DNA from: an uncultured Clostridia bacterium
GTDB taxonomy: Bacteria > Bacillota > Clostridia > Oscillospirales > CAG-272
Direction: 5' to 3'
Assembly: GCA_947588825.1 (NCBI GenBank)
Contig: CANPZU010000012.1
Location: 1-60,289 of the forward strand
Length of the DNA: 60,289 bases
The notes under the pieces are model-generated. The model was not told where the DNA came from. It saw only the letters and a program-made list of their open reading frames with translations, and did not search any database. Position 1 is the stretch's first letter. Every line of letters begins with the position of its first letter. The position numbers and the translations under genes were made by a program. Shown in pieces: positions 51,634-60,289 of this stretch.

Positions 51634-52614
51634 TTGAATGTGCTGATTTGCGGTTATATCGGCTTTGAAAACGCGGGGGACGAGGCGATACTTGACAGAA
51701 TGGTGCGATATAGCAGAGCAAATCTTATTGTCATGTCAAAAGAACCGCATAGGACTCGGGACCTTCACGGTGTGCCTGCGGTAAATCGGTACTCGCCTTG
51801 TTCCGTCGCATCGGCGATGAAAAAAAGCGACCTTCTTATTTTGGGAGGCGGAACGCTCCTTCAAAGCATCAGCAGCCGCCGCTCGCTGTTCTATTATACC
51901 GCAGTGGCAATGTTGGCAACCCTTATGAGGTTGCCCTTTGTCATTTACGGGGGAGTAGAGGATTCGGGTATTTTGACAAGGTATGTGTGCGGGCATGCAA
52001 GGGCTCTTGTTTTAAGGGACAGACACTCATATGATATCTGCCGCGCGCTTGCCCCGAGCGCCCTTTGTATTATTTCGCCCGATCCCGCGCTGCTTTCTTC
52101 AAAAAGCTCCCGCACATTGACCTCAAAGCGCGATTTTATAGTATGTACCCCTAAAAAAGGGGAAGACGCGGCTTGCAAATACGCTCTGCTCTTTGCCAAA
52201 AAAACTGATAAAAAGATTTTGTTTTTGGCTATGCATCCGGAGGATAACGGTATTTGCCGTGAATACGCGAGAATGAGCAAAAGTGTGTTTGTGAAAAACA
52301 CCGACTTTGATATTATCGAGGATGTGATAAAAAGAGCGTACGCTCTTGTTTCCTCACGTCTTCACGGGATAATTTTTGCGTACTCGGCGGGTATCCCGTT
52401 TGCCGCTCTGACAAACGGAAATGACAAGATTTATTATTTTATTGAAGATTGCAAAAGGGAAAACGCCCTTGAAATCTACAACAGAAATCAAGGGCGAAAA
52501 AACGGGGGTATTATCATCTGCCGTGCATCAAAAAGGGGAGCTTCTTCTCTTGTCGGGGATATTACAAGCTCATATAATCTGATTTTTGGGGCAGACGGCT
52601 TTCATGGCAGGTAA
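51634..52614 (+). CDS. csaB: CsaB-type polysaccharide pyruvyl transferase
   Basis: The 326-aa enzyme adds ketal pyruvate to cell-wall polysaccharide, which lets SLH-domain proteins dock. MNVLICGYIGFENAGDEAIL (the 20-residue family start), LLILGGGTLLQ and SSRLHGIIFAYSAGIPF are visible motifs. It begins at TTG, three bases after the SpoIIQ-like stop, so it is probably in the same forespore transcript. The 3' end overlaps the convergent yhaN-like gene by 53 bases. Confidence 0.88.
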   Translation: MNVLICGYIGFENAGDEAILDRMVRYSRANLIVMSKEPHRTRDLHGVPAVNRYSPCSVASAMKKSDLLILGGGTLLQSISSRRSLFYYTAVAMLATLMRLPFVIYGGVEDSGILTRYVCGHARALVLRDRHSYDICRALAPSALCIISPDPALLSSKSSRTLTSKRDFIVCTPKKGEDAACKYALLFAKKTDKKILFLAMHPEDNGICREYARMSKSVFVKNTDFDIIEDVIKRAYALVSSRLHGIIFAYSAGIPFAALTNGNDKIYYFIEDCKRENALEIYNRNQGRKNGGIIICRASKRGASSLVGDITSSYNLIFGADGFHGR

Positions 52615-55198
52615 AGTAAATCACCTGAACGTCCTCATTTAAGGCGAGATCGCCGAGAAAGTCAAGCGCTCTTTCGATTTTTTCCTTGTCAAGATTGACA
52701 AACGGATCGTCCATGATGATAAAGGTCCTCATCCCCTCAAAAAGCGACTTTGAAAGGGCAAGGTGCATGGCAAGCTCCATCAGATCGCGGGTTCCGCTGC
52801 TGAAATACTCTGCCTCGCGCATTATCCCCTCGCCCGAAAGCGTCGGTTTAAGATCGCTGTCAAGCGAGCTTTCGGTATAGGAAGGTTTTATATCGGGCGA
52901 GGATTTGCCGATAAGTTCCATATAATATTTAAAGCCTTCCCGGAGCGATTCAAGGTATCTGCCAGAGAGGTCCTGCCTTGCCTGTTCAAGCAAAGTTGAG
53001 GTCATGTTTATCACCTTTAGGCGGTACTTTACTCTTTCGTATTCCTCTTTCGTCCTTTTTAATTCCTCTTCGAGCTCTTCCTCACCCTCGCAAAGCTCAC
53101 TGAGCTTTGTTATAAGCACGTTATTATAGTTTATCTGAGACCGAAGCGAGGAAAGCTCTTCTTTGTTTTTTTCTATGAGCAGCGCGACGTCCGGGCCGCT
53201 TGGCGGAGCGCTCTCTGTATCCCGCAAAGGAGAAAGAGCGCATTCGGGGTCCGAGGAGATAAGGGACGATAGCGCCTCTTTGTCGGCCTCTATCGCGTTT
53301 TTCAGGCTTTTTCCGCGCGATATGTAATCGCGCAGATTTTGAAAGCGCTCCCGTATGTCAAGCTCTTCGCCAAATTCAAAGAAGGACAGGTAGAGCGATA
53401 TCTCGGACTTGTAAAGCTCAAATTCGGCTTTGGCACTGTTTGCCTGCTTTGTTATACTCTCTGCCTCGTCGTGTATTCTTTCGTACGTTTCAAGATCGGA
53501 TATCAGACGGTCGATATCTTGAGGCGCGAGATCTTCGCGTCCGAGCGTTTTGAAATAGGAGAGTATGCCGTCGCTTGCATGTTTCAGCGCCATGTCGGCC
53601 TCGGCGCGTTTGGCTTTGTACTCAACGTCGCGCGCCATACGCTCTCTTGCGTTTTGCGCCTTTTCCCAAAGCGAGGTAAGCGCCGCCTCGTTCCCGAGCG
53701 CACACATAAAGGTCTGCTCATAGTCCCTGAGGCGCGCATTACGCTCCGCGGCAAGAGAGGAGAGCTTGGCGTACCTGTCCTTTAAGCGCGCTTGCTCTTT
53801 TGATATGCCTCGGGCGACAATAATACATGAGGCAACGGATATAACAAATAAAACAAGGGCGATAACGGCAATAATAACCAAGGGCGCCGCAAGTTCCCGC
53901 CCCCAAAAAGCGCAAAGACCGGTAGTAACAGAGATCACTCCGAAAAAGACGCTCAATATAATAAAGACAAGAGGAAGCCTTTTGCTTTGCGCCGTACCAA
54001 GAGCGCCTTTTGCAAGATCAGCCTCTTTTTGGGCCTCGTCTCTTTCGTAAAGCAGCCTCGATATTCGGGCGTGCTCGTTTGCCGACAAAAGGGGAACGTT
54101 TGAGGGAGAATCCGCGTACGTACTTTTGGTTGTATTTGTCTTTTCTAAATTTTCAATTTCAAGGCGGGCGCCGTTATAGACTCTCTGAAGCTCTTTAAGC
54201 CTTGCGGCTTCCGGCAGGGCGTTCGGGAACTCTTTTTCAAAGCGGGCGGCATAGCGGCAGCTTTGGGAATCGGCTGCCTGTATTTTTTGAGTCAGGGAAG
54301 AAAAGAGGGAGTATTTTTTTTCAAGCTCTGCAATTTTGCCGGTGTCGTTTGGTATGTCTCCTCCGAAAAAATCCGAAATAGATCGCAGTTCTTCTTTTTT
54401 TTGATCGATATCGTCTTTTATCCTTATGTATGAATTGTGCTTTGTAAGGCGCGTTTCATATGTCAGAGCGTTCTTATACTCACTCTCAAGACGCTCCTCC
54501 TCCTTTTCCAGCTCTTTTTCACTAAGGCGCAGTTTTTCAAGCGTCGCGCTCGCGTCATCAAGCTCTTGCTCATGTGATTTTCGCAGTATCAGCTCTTTTT
54601 GTGTTTCATCGAGCTTCCCCTTAAGAGCCCTCTCCGAATTCTCATACTGTTTGCGGCGTTCGGTCAACTTCTTTTGCGCGCTGTTGTAACTTGCGACGTC
54701 AGACGGATCGGTTATCCCGTTCAGCTTTGCGGTTATGCTCTCTATCCCGTCTTTTTCTTTTTTCTCACCGGGTATGTCCTTTGAAAAATACACGCTTTTA
54801 ATAAAGGCGTGGCTGTTTATACCGAAAAGCTCCTGACCTATATCTTCGCTGTAGTCCTCGCACGGCTTTCCGCTTTTCAGGTCGGTTAGTTTAAAAAAAT
54901 CGTCTTTTGGGGTTTTACCGAAGGATCGCTCTATTTTGTAGGTTTTTTCTCCGTGAACAAAGGTCAGACTTCCTCCGTAAAGTCCTCCTTGCCAAGGTGC
55001 GAATTTTTTTCTTTCATTGTCCTCCACAGATCTGCTTCTTGATGCGGAAAGACCGTAAAACATGGCCTTTATAAAGCAGGCAAGAGTGGTTTTTCCCGAA
55101 CCGTTGCCGTCAAGAAATTGGTTCATGCCTTTAGTGAATGTGTACGTCGTGCCTGAAAGCCTGCCGAAGTTCTCAACGCGGCACTGTAAAAGTCTCAT
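52562..55198 (-). CDS. YhaN-like (SbcC/Rad50-type) ATPase with a central membrane hairpin
   Basis: The 878-aa protein has Walker A DGNGSGKTTL near 30-39, long coiled coils on both sides, a signature block YFSSGTRDLMELAMHLALSKS and Walker B TFIIMDDPFVNLD near 830. Where Rad50 has a zinc hook, this one has two membrane-type helices (about 404-463), as in the YhaN family. It pairs with the exonuclease gene upstream; ATG 55198 overlaps that gene's stop (ATGA), with GGGGGAGG before it. It likely works with YhaO in DNA end processing near the membrane. Confidence 0.82.
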   Translation of the reverse strand: MRLLQCRVENFGRLSGTTYTFTKGMNQFLDGNGSGKTTLACFIKAMFYGLSASRSRSVEDNERKKFAPWQGGLYGGSLTFVHGEKTYKIERSFGKTPKDDFFKLTDLKSGKPCEDYSEDIGQELFGINSHAFIKSVYFSKDIPGEKKEKDGIESITAKLNGITDPSDVASYNSAQKKLTERRKQYENSERALKGKLDETQKELILRKSHEQELDDASATLEKLRLSEKELEKEEERLESEYKNALTYETRLTKHNSYIRIKDDIDQKKEELRSISDFFGGDIPNDTGKIAELEKKYSLFSSLTQKIQAADSQSCRYAARFEKEFPNALPEAARLKELQRVYNGARLEIENLEKTNTTKSTYADSPSNVPLLSANEHARISRLLYERDEAQKEADLAKGALGTAQSKRLPLVFIILSVFFGVISVTTGLCAFWGRELAAPLVIIAVIALVLFVISVASCIIVARGISKEQARLKDRYAKLSSLAAERNARLRDYEQTFMCALGNEAALTSLWEKAQNARERMARDVEYKAKRAEADMALKHASDGILSYFKTLGREDLAPQDIDRLISDLETYERIHDEAESITKQANSAKAEFELYKSEISLYLSFFEFGEELDIRERFQNLRDYISRGKSLKNAIEADKEALSSLISSDPECALSPLRDTESAPPSGPDVALLIEKNKEELSSLRSQINYNNVLITKLSELCEGEEELEEELKRTKEEYERVKYRLKVINMTSTLLEQARQDLSGRYLESLREGFKYYMELIGKSSPDIKPSYTESSLDSDLKPTLSGEGIMREAEYFSSGTRDLMELAMHLALSKSLFEGMRTFIIMDDPFVNLDKEKIERALDFLGDLALNEDVQVIYFTCHESRLPQKSDYMSL

Positions 55199-56280
55199 TC
55201 GATGTCCTCCCCCCGAAGCGCTCTTATTCCGCATTCGGCGACGTCCCGCAAAAGTTCATCCTGCTCTTGAAGCTTTGAAATTATGCGTATGAAGGAGCCT
55301 TTCAGCGTGATATCTCCTATGTAGTCCTTTTCATTTATGTAAAGTGAAGTGAGATCCTTTATCCTTGCAAAGTAAAATTTCTCGTTCAGCCTGTGGCATA
55401 GCGCCCCAATATCCTTTTCGGCCTCCGACGCGGTGTATCCGCGAAGCGTCACCTTGACCATATCGGTGCTTGGAATATCCTTAAGCGCCTCGTTTATCTT
55501 CTTTTCGAAATCCGCAAGGTAAAGATCGTTTTGATCGATATCGACGTTCACCTCGTGCAGCTGCCTTTGGCATATTGGCACAAAGCTGACTGCCTCTTCC
55601 TTGCCGGCGTCGGTGTCAAGCAGAATAAAGCCTTTCGGGCCGCATTCGTCAAAGCCGCGCCCCTCGGGACATCCGGGGTAGCAAAGCAATCCTCTCTCGT
55701 CAAGAGCCCGAAGGGAAAAGGAATGAAGGTGTCCGAGCGCCAAATAGTCTATATTTTTGTTTTTAAGGCGCGCAAGGGAGATGCTGTCGCGCTCGTTTGT
55801 GTCGTTTGCGTCGGAGGAAGAAAGCGCCGTGCCGTGAAGTATCACAATGTTGAAGCAGGATGCGTCAAGCTGGAGCTCCTCATACATTTCTGGGTCCAGG
55901 ACGTCTCTTCCCGTGAAGGTGACGTTCTGCCTTTTATAACTCTTCCACTCTTTGCTGAATATCATGAGGTTTTGGGGCAGCAAAGAGCTTGCCTTTTCAA
56001 AGCACTCTCTGTCATGGTTGCCGCAGATACAAAAAAAATCGGTAGAAGGACATGCGGCGATACAGGAGATAAAGTCGTTTACAACCTTTTTTGGCGCGGA
56101 CACGCTGTCAAAAATGTCCCCTGAAATGATAAACGCGGGTATGTTATTTGATTTTGCGTACTCGGTCATTCTAAAAAAGGTCGACATAAGCTCTCGCCGG
56201 CGCTCGCGCGCTTGTTCGGGCGAAAGGCTTGTCTCCATTTTTGAGCTCAGATGAAGGTCGGCGGAGTGCATGATTTTCAT
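55195..56280 (-). CDS. YhaO-like (SbcD/Mre11-type) DNA repair exonuclease
   Basis: The 361-aa calcineurin-like phosphoesterase has the full metal set: SADLHLSS (D8, H10), FIISGDIFDS, CICGNHD, and the later ILHGT and LALGHLHSF. It is the nuclease partner of the YhaN-like ATPase, with 4-bp gene overlap. The C-terminal half is a capping or DNA-binding region. There is no signal peptide. Confidence 0.88.
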   Translation of the reverse strand: MKIMHSADLHLSSKMETSLSPEQARERRRELMSTFFRMTEYAKSNNIPAFIISGDIFDSVSAPKKVVNDFISCIAACPSTDFFCICGNHDRECFEKASSLLPQNLMIFSKEWKSYKRQNVTFTGRDVLDPEMYEELQLDASCFNIVILHGTALSSSDANDTNERDSISLARLKNKNIDYLALGHLHSFSLRALDERGLLCYPGCPEGRGFDECGPKGFILLDTDAGKEEAVSFVPICQRQLHEVNVDIDQNDLYLADFEKKINEALKDIPSTDMVKVTLRGYTASEAEKDIGALCHRLNEKFYFARIKDLTSLYINEKDYIGDITLKGSFIRIISKLQEQDELLRDVAECGIRALRGEDIE

Positions 56281-56591
56281 TTTTGCGTGCTCCTCAATAA
56301 AAATAAAGGAATATAAGGGCGTTTTATCGGCGTCCCAATTGATTTTAACATATTTTTATATTCTTTTCAATAGAAAAGTGGATTCTAATGCCAAAAATCT
56401 ATTGATTTTGACCTTTGTACATGCTATAATATTTGCGCGGCTTGGCGCGCGCTTTTGCAGGCGTAAAGTGTGCCGTTTCACGATATATGCGGAAAAAACG
56501 ACTTGCAAAAGCCCTGTCACATAATTTTGATAAATATACCGACCCATAATACGGGAATAATGCAAATGCACGAAAGGCGGACAAAATTTCA
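56281..56591. other. Divergent region of yhaO-like and transketolase genes
   Basis: It holds a promoter for transketolase: TTGATT (56402-56407), 17-base spacer, TATAAT (56425-56430). No gene is supported in the rest. Confidence 0.6.
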
Positions 56592-57437
56592 ATGGATCAA
56601 AACGAAAAAACAAAGCTTTCGCTTGACGCGACGCTGATAAGAAAGAGCATTGTAACAAGCGTTTATAACGCTAAAAGCGGACATCCGGGCGGCTCGCTTT
56701 CCGCGGCGGACCTGCTTTGCTATTTGTATTTTAAAGAGATGCGGATCGATCCTGAAAATCCCAAGGATCCGCAAAGAGACCGTTTCGTGCTCTCAAAGGG
56801 CCACGCGGCGCCCGCGCTTTACGCCGCCCTGGCGCAAAGGGGATACTTTACGCACGAGGAAGCGTCGACACTGAGGCAAAAGGACTCGATATTTCAGGGA
56901 CACCCCGATATGAAGCATATACCCGGGGTAGATATGTCAACCGGCTCTCTCGGGCAGGGAATATCGGCCGGATGCGGTATGGCGCTGGTCGGAAAGGAAA
57001 AAAATTTCAGGGTGTACGTCCTGCTTGGAGACGGCGAGTGCGAGGAAGGACAGGTATGGGAGGCCGCGATGTTCGCATCCCACTATAAGCTCTCAAACCT
57101 TTGCGCCATGGTCGATCTCAACGGACTTCAAATAGACGGAGCCACAGCAAATGTAATGAACAGCGCTCCGCTTGATCAAAAGTTTGCTTCCTTCGGATGG
57201 AACGTCCTGACAATTGACGCTCACGATTTTGACAGTATCGAATACGGATTTCAAAAGGCGAGAGAGTGCAAGGACGCTCCGACGATGCTCATTTGCAAAT
57301 CTGTGAAGGGCAAGGGCGTTTCTTATATGGAAAACAAGGTTAATTGGCATGGCAGCGCTCCAGGAAAAGAACAGTATGAAGAGGCGATAGCCGAGCTTGA
57401 CAACCTTTACAAGAGCTATAAAGGAGAAATAAAATGA
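56592..57437 (+). CDS. Transketolase, N-terminal (TPP-binding) subunit
   Basis: The 281-aa protein is the first half of a split transketolase, which moves two-carbon units between sugars. It has the TPP-Mg motif GDGECEEGQVWEAAMF and DLNGLQIDG, plus SGHPGGSLSAADLL near the start. The stop overlaps the C-terminal subunit start by four bases (ATGA), so the halves are made together. GAAAGGCGG is upstream. Confidence 0.95.
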   Translation: MDQNEKTKLSLDATLIRKSIVTSVYNAKSGHPGGSLSAADLLCYLYFKEMRIDPENPKDPQRDRFVLSKGHAAPALYAALAQRGYFTHEEASTLRQKDSIFQGHPDMKHIPGVDMSTGSLGQGISAGCGMALVGKEKNFRVYVLLGDGECEEGQVWEAAMFASHYKLSNLCAMVDLNGLQIDGATANVMNSAPLDQKFASFGWNVLTIDAHDFDSIEYGFQKARECKDAPTMLICKSVKGKGVSYMENKVNWHGSAPGKEQYEEAIAELDNLYKSYKGEIK

Positions 57438-58381
57438 GCGAAAATATTGCAACTCGAGAGGCTTACGGAAAGGCTCTTGCCGAACTCGGCGGTAAAAATT
57501 CGGATGTTGTGGTCCTTGACGCCGATCTTGCGGAGGCTACCAAGACGCTCTATTTCAAAAATGCGTTTCCCGACCGATTTTTCGACTGCGGAATTGCGGA
57601 ACAAAACATGATTTCAATCGCCGCGGGACTCGCTGCGGCCGGGAAAATCCCGTTTGCCAGCTCATTTGCCATGTTTGCGGCGGGAAGAGCCTTCGAACAG
57701 GTAAGAAATTCGGTGGGATACCCACATTTAAACGTTAAAATATGCGCCACTCACGCCGGGATAACCGTGGGCGAGGACGGCGCGACCCACCAGTGCCTTG
57801 AGGATATCGCCCTTATGCGTTCTATTCCGGGTATGACGGTCATAAATCCTTCGGATGCAATACAGACAAGACAGGCGGTTTTTGCGGCGGCGGAGTATGA
57901 CGGCCCCGTTTATATAAGACTCGGACGCCTCGCAGTACCTGTGATTTACGAAAACGGCTGCTCATTTAAAATAGGCAAGGGAACAGTTCACAAAACGGGG
58001 AAAAACGTCGCTATTATTTCAACCGGAATAATGCTGAGTAACGCACTTCTTGCCGCCGCCGCGCTCTCTGATTGCGGAATCGATGCGTCGGTTATCGATA
58101 TGCCGACGGTAAAGCCTCTTGATACTGAGCTTGTCAGGAGCGCCGCCGAGCAATGCGGAGCGATTGTGACTGTAGAAGAGCACAATGTTATAGGCGGTTT
58201 GGGCGGCGCCGTTTGCGAGGCTGTTTGCGGGTCCTGCCCGGTGCCCGTTATTCGCGTGGGTGTTATGGATACCTTTGGCAAATCGGGAAAGGCGAGTGAG
58301 CTTATCGACCTTTTCGGTCTCGGGGTAAAGGATATAGTTCGCGCCGCAAAGGAAGGAATCGACCTTAAAGGCAGAAGATGA
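57434..58381 (+). CDS. Transketolase, C-terminal subunit
   Basis: The 315-aa second half carries the pyrimidine-binding domain with the catalytic Glu (FDCGIAEQNMISIAAGLA), HAGITVGEDGATHQCLED, and the final domain TVEEHNVIGGLGGAV. Together with the 56592 product it makes a full-length enzyme of about 596 aa. An inverted repeat follows at 58392. Confidence 0.95.
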   Translation: MSENIATREAYGKALAELGGKNSDVVVLDADLAEATKTLYFKNAFPDRFFDCGIAEQNMISIAAGLAAAGKIPFASSFAMFAAGRAFEQVRNSVGYPHLNVKICATHAGITVGEDGATHQCLEDIALMRSIPGMTVINPSDAIQTRQAVFAAAEYDGPVYIRLGRLAVPVIYENGCSFKIGKGTVHKTGKNVAIISTGIMLSNALLAAAALSDCGIDASVIDMPTVKPLDTELVRSAAEQCGAIVTVEEHNVIGGLGGAVCEAVCGSCPVPVIRVGVMDTFGKSGKASELIDLFGLGVKDIVRAAKEGIDLKGRR

Positions 58382-58391
58382 TTTTTATTTT

Positions 58392-58426
58392 ATTTGCGGG
58401 ACAGGTTACTTCCTGTCCCGCAAAAT
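58392..58426. terminator. Strong inverted repeat after the transketolase pair
   Basis: ATTTGCGGGACAGG and CCTGTCCCGCAAAAT form a stem of about 13 bp around TTACTT. No T-run is adjacent, so it may be a non-classical terminator. Confidence 0.55.
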
Positions 58427-58516
58427 GCCTTGAATGACTGATTGCCGCGCCTTTGGAGTCGGAGAGGACAGATATATAAACGTTGATATGATAATATGAT
58501 AACGGAGAGTGATTTT

Positions 58517-60202
58517 ATGAAATTTAGCGACATACCCTATGAGAGAGCGGACGCCGACCTTTTGATTCAAAGCATAAATGAGATAGTCGAGGAATTTAAA
58601 GGGGCAAAGAGCGCCAAGGCGCAGCTTGATATAATAAAAAAGCTTGAGCAAACCCAAAAACATTTTGATACCATGAGCACCTTAGCGTATATCAGGCATA
58701 CGATAAACACAAATGACAGCTTTTACGAGGCGGAAAAAAGCTATTACGACGAAAAGGGTCCCTTGATTGCCGAGGCGGCTCAGCGCTTTAATATCGCCAT
58801 GCTCGAATCGCCTTTTCGGGACGGGCTTGAGAAGGAACTTGGCAAGATCACATTCATTAATACCGAAATGGAAATAAAGTCCTTTTCGCCCGAAATAATA
58901 CCTCTTATGCAAGAGGAAAGCGCCCTTGAATCGGAGTATCAGAAGCTGTATGCTTCGGCAAAGATCAGCTTTCAGGGACAGATACTCACTGTTGCTCAGT
59001 TGGGCCCCTTCAAGCAGAGCGGCGACAGGCAGGTGAGAAAAGACGCGACGTTTGCCGAAGGGCGTTTCTTTGACGAAAACAGAGAAAAATTTGATGAAAT
59101 ATTCGATAAGCTGGTAAAAAACAGGACAAAGCAGGCAAAAAAGTTGGGATTTGAGAGCTACGTCGAGCTCGGCTATCTGCGCCGCGGCAGAAACTGCTAC
59201 GGCCCCCGTGAGGTGGAAATCTTCAGAAACCAGATAATCAGGGACGTCGTGCCGCTCGCGGGGCAGATAACAGAAAACATTAAGCGCCGGATCGGGGTCG
59301 ATAATTACAAATACTATGATAAGGGTTACAGCTTTCCCGACGGCAACCCGACTCCGAAGGGAAGTCCGCAAAAGCTTATAGAGGCGGCAAGAAAAATGTA
59401 CTCCGAGATGTCGCCCGAGACGGCCGATTTTATAAAGCTCATGGTGGAAAACGAGCTTTTTGACCTTCTCGCCAAGGAAGGCAAGGCGCCGGGAGGATAC
59501 TGCACCTCCCTTTCTGAGTATAAATACCCGTTTATATTCTCTAATTTTAACGGCACGTCGGCAGACGTGGATGTGCTCACGCACGAGGCTGGGCACGCCT
59601 TTGCCGATTATATCGCTGAGAGAAGCATAAAATGGGATATGCTTTCCATGCCCTCGATGGAGGGAGCCGAAACGCACTCTATGTCGATGGAGTTTTTGAC
59701 CTCTCCGTGGCATCATCTGTTTTTCGGGGACGACACAAAGAAATATCAGATATCCCATGCCGAGGACGCGCTCCTCTTCCTGCCGTACGGTACGATGGTC
59801 GACCATTTCCAGGAGACGGTTTACAGATATCCTGAAATGACCCCGGAGGAAAGAAATCAAACGTGGGCAGGTCTTGAAAAAATATACCGTCCTTACATCG
59901 ATTTTGAAGGCATACCCTTCTATGGCAGAGGCGCGGGATGGCAAAGGCAGCTTCATATTTATATATACCCGTTCTACTATATCGATTACTGCATGGCGCA
60001 AACCATGTCGCTTGAGTTTTTCGCCATGCACCTTGCAAATCCTCATAAGGCATGGGAGACGTATTTGGATTTTGTCAAACGGGGCGGAAGCGATACCTTT
60101 ACGGGACTTGTCAAATCGGCCGGACTCGCATCTCCGCTTGAAGAGGGTACTCTTCGCGGCATTACAGGTGAAATATCCAAATGGCTCAAAAAAATGTATT
60201 AA
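58517..60202 (+). CDS. M3-family oligoendopeptidase (PepF-like)
   Basis: The 561-aa cytosolic zinc peptidase cuts short peptides. It has HEAGH (in LTHEAGHAFADYI), with a downstream Glu region MEGAETHSMSMEF, matching the HEXXH-plus-Glu set of M3 enzymes. I choose ATG 58517 with GGAGAG eight bases upstream; an ATG seven codons earlier is in frame but lacks a site. Length fits PepF-type enzymes. The remaining 87 bases of the window hold no gene. Confidence 0.93.
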   Translation: MKFSDIPYERADADLLIQSINEIVEEFKGAKSAKAQLDIIKKLEQTQKHFDTMSTLAYIRHTINTNDSFYEAEKSYYDEKGPLIAEAAQRFNIAMLESPFRDGLEKELGKITFINTEMEIKSFSPEIIPLMQEESALESEYQKLYASAKISFQGQILTVAQLGPFKQSGDRQVRKDATFAEGRFFDENREKFDEIFDKLVKNRTKQAKKLGFESYVELGYLRRGRNCYGPREVEIFRNQIIRDVVPLAGQITENIKRRIGVDNYKYYDKGYSFPDGNPTPKGSPQKLIEAARKMYSEMSPETADFIKLMVENELFDLLAKEGKAPGGYCTSLSEYKYPFIFSNFNGTSADVDVLTHEAGHAFADYIAERSIKWDMLSMPSMEGAETHSMSMEFLTSPWHHLFFGDDTKKYQISHAEDALLFLPYGTMVDHFQETVYRYPEMTPEERNQTWAGLEKIYRPYIDFEGIPFYGRGAGWQRQLHIYIYPFYYIDYCMAQTMSLEFFAMHLANPHKAWETYLDFVKRGGSDTFTGLVKSAGLASPLEEGTLRGITGEISKWLKKMY

Positions 60203-60289
60203 ACTTTTATTTTTTGTATGTGTTAAAATGATATGAACCAATAAAAAATAAAAAGAGAAAATCTATCTTTGGTATGGTATAATTAAGTT

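Noticed and set aside
58682..60241. 519-aa minus-strand reading frame opposite the oligoendopeptidase gene
   Set aside because: It is an antisense shadow of a clear M3 peptidase with HEAGH motif; it has no recognisable domain and no ribosome binding site.

Overview
The window looks like a chromosomal segment of an uncultured, probably spore-forming gut Clostridium-type bacterium (Oscillospiraceae/Ruminococcaceae-like Bacillota). The support is indirect: strong AGGAGG-type ribosome binding sites, many TTGACA-N17-TATAAT promoters, frequent TTG and GTG starts, class II galT, Thr-rich-linker lipoproteins, an M23 protein resembling SpoIIQ with a forespore-type promoter, a split transketolase and an M3 peptidase. 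No rRNA, CRISPR array or insertion sequence was seen.

Layout. 1-75: the 3' end (domains V/VI) of a group II-C intron cut by the window edge, followed by two ~95-bp GC-rich repeats. 0.6-2.8 kb: galT and a beta-carbonic anhydrase. 2.9-10.8 kb: five Thr-linker lipoproteins (three related F5/8-like, one beta-sandwich type, one CBM9-like) around glyA. 10.9-12.6 kb: a P-loop kinase-like protein and a GH76 enzyme without a signal peptide. 12.9-13.3 kb: a tRNA operon (Gly-Arg-His on the minus strand). 13.5-19 kb: a phosphoribosyltransferase, two tandem nearly identical solute-binding lipoproteins, a KDPG-aldolase-fold protein that seems to lack its catalytic residues, and MnmM.

19.5-30.5 kb holds a compact, single-direction virion cluster: zinc-ribbon protein, TerS, TerL, portal, Prp-like cysteine protease, scaffold, N4-gp56-type capsid, small protein, adaptor, nozzle-like protein, BppU-like and fibre proteins. 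It is enough for a short-tailed (podovirus-like) particle. No integrase, replication, repressor or lysis gene is present. The capsid N-terminus carries an L27-like LQRFA cleavage motif that matches the protease encoded two genes upstream. This is either a remnant prophage or a gene-transfer-agent-like domesticated element.

30.9-37.6 kb: M29 aminopeptidase, an Asp-box (sialidase-like) lipoprotein, a GT4 glycosyltransferase, a membrane protein and an AraC regulator. The regulator is divergent from a five-gene redox operon at 37.8-44.0 kb (OYE-type flavin reductase, SDR, fumarate-reductase-like flavoprotein, two Gfo/Idh/MocA oxidoreductases). The promoter region has two direct repeats exactly 21 bp apart. 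44.2-48.6 kb (minus): Na/Pi cotransporter with a PhoU domain, a PhoR-like kinase with no PhoB beside it, and a membrane-linked XRE regulator. 48.8-60.2 kb: SGNH hydrolase, galE, SpoIIQ-like M23 protein with csaB, a YhaN/YhaO (SbcC/SbcD-like) pair, split transketolase and oligoendopeptidase.

All calls come from reading translated motifs, spacing and base pairing by eye. No database search, folding program or composition statistic was run.
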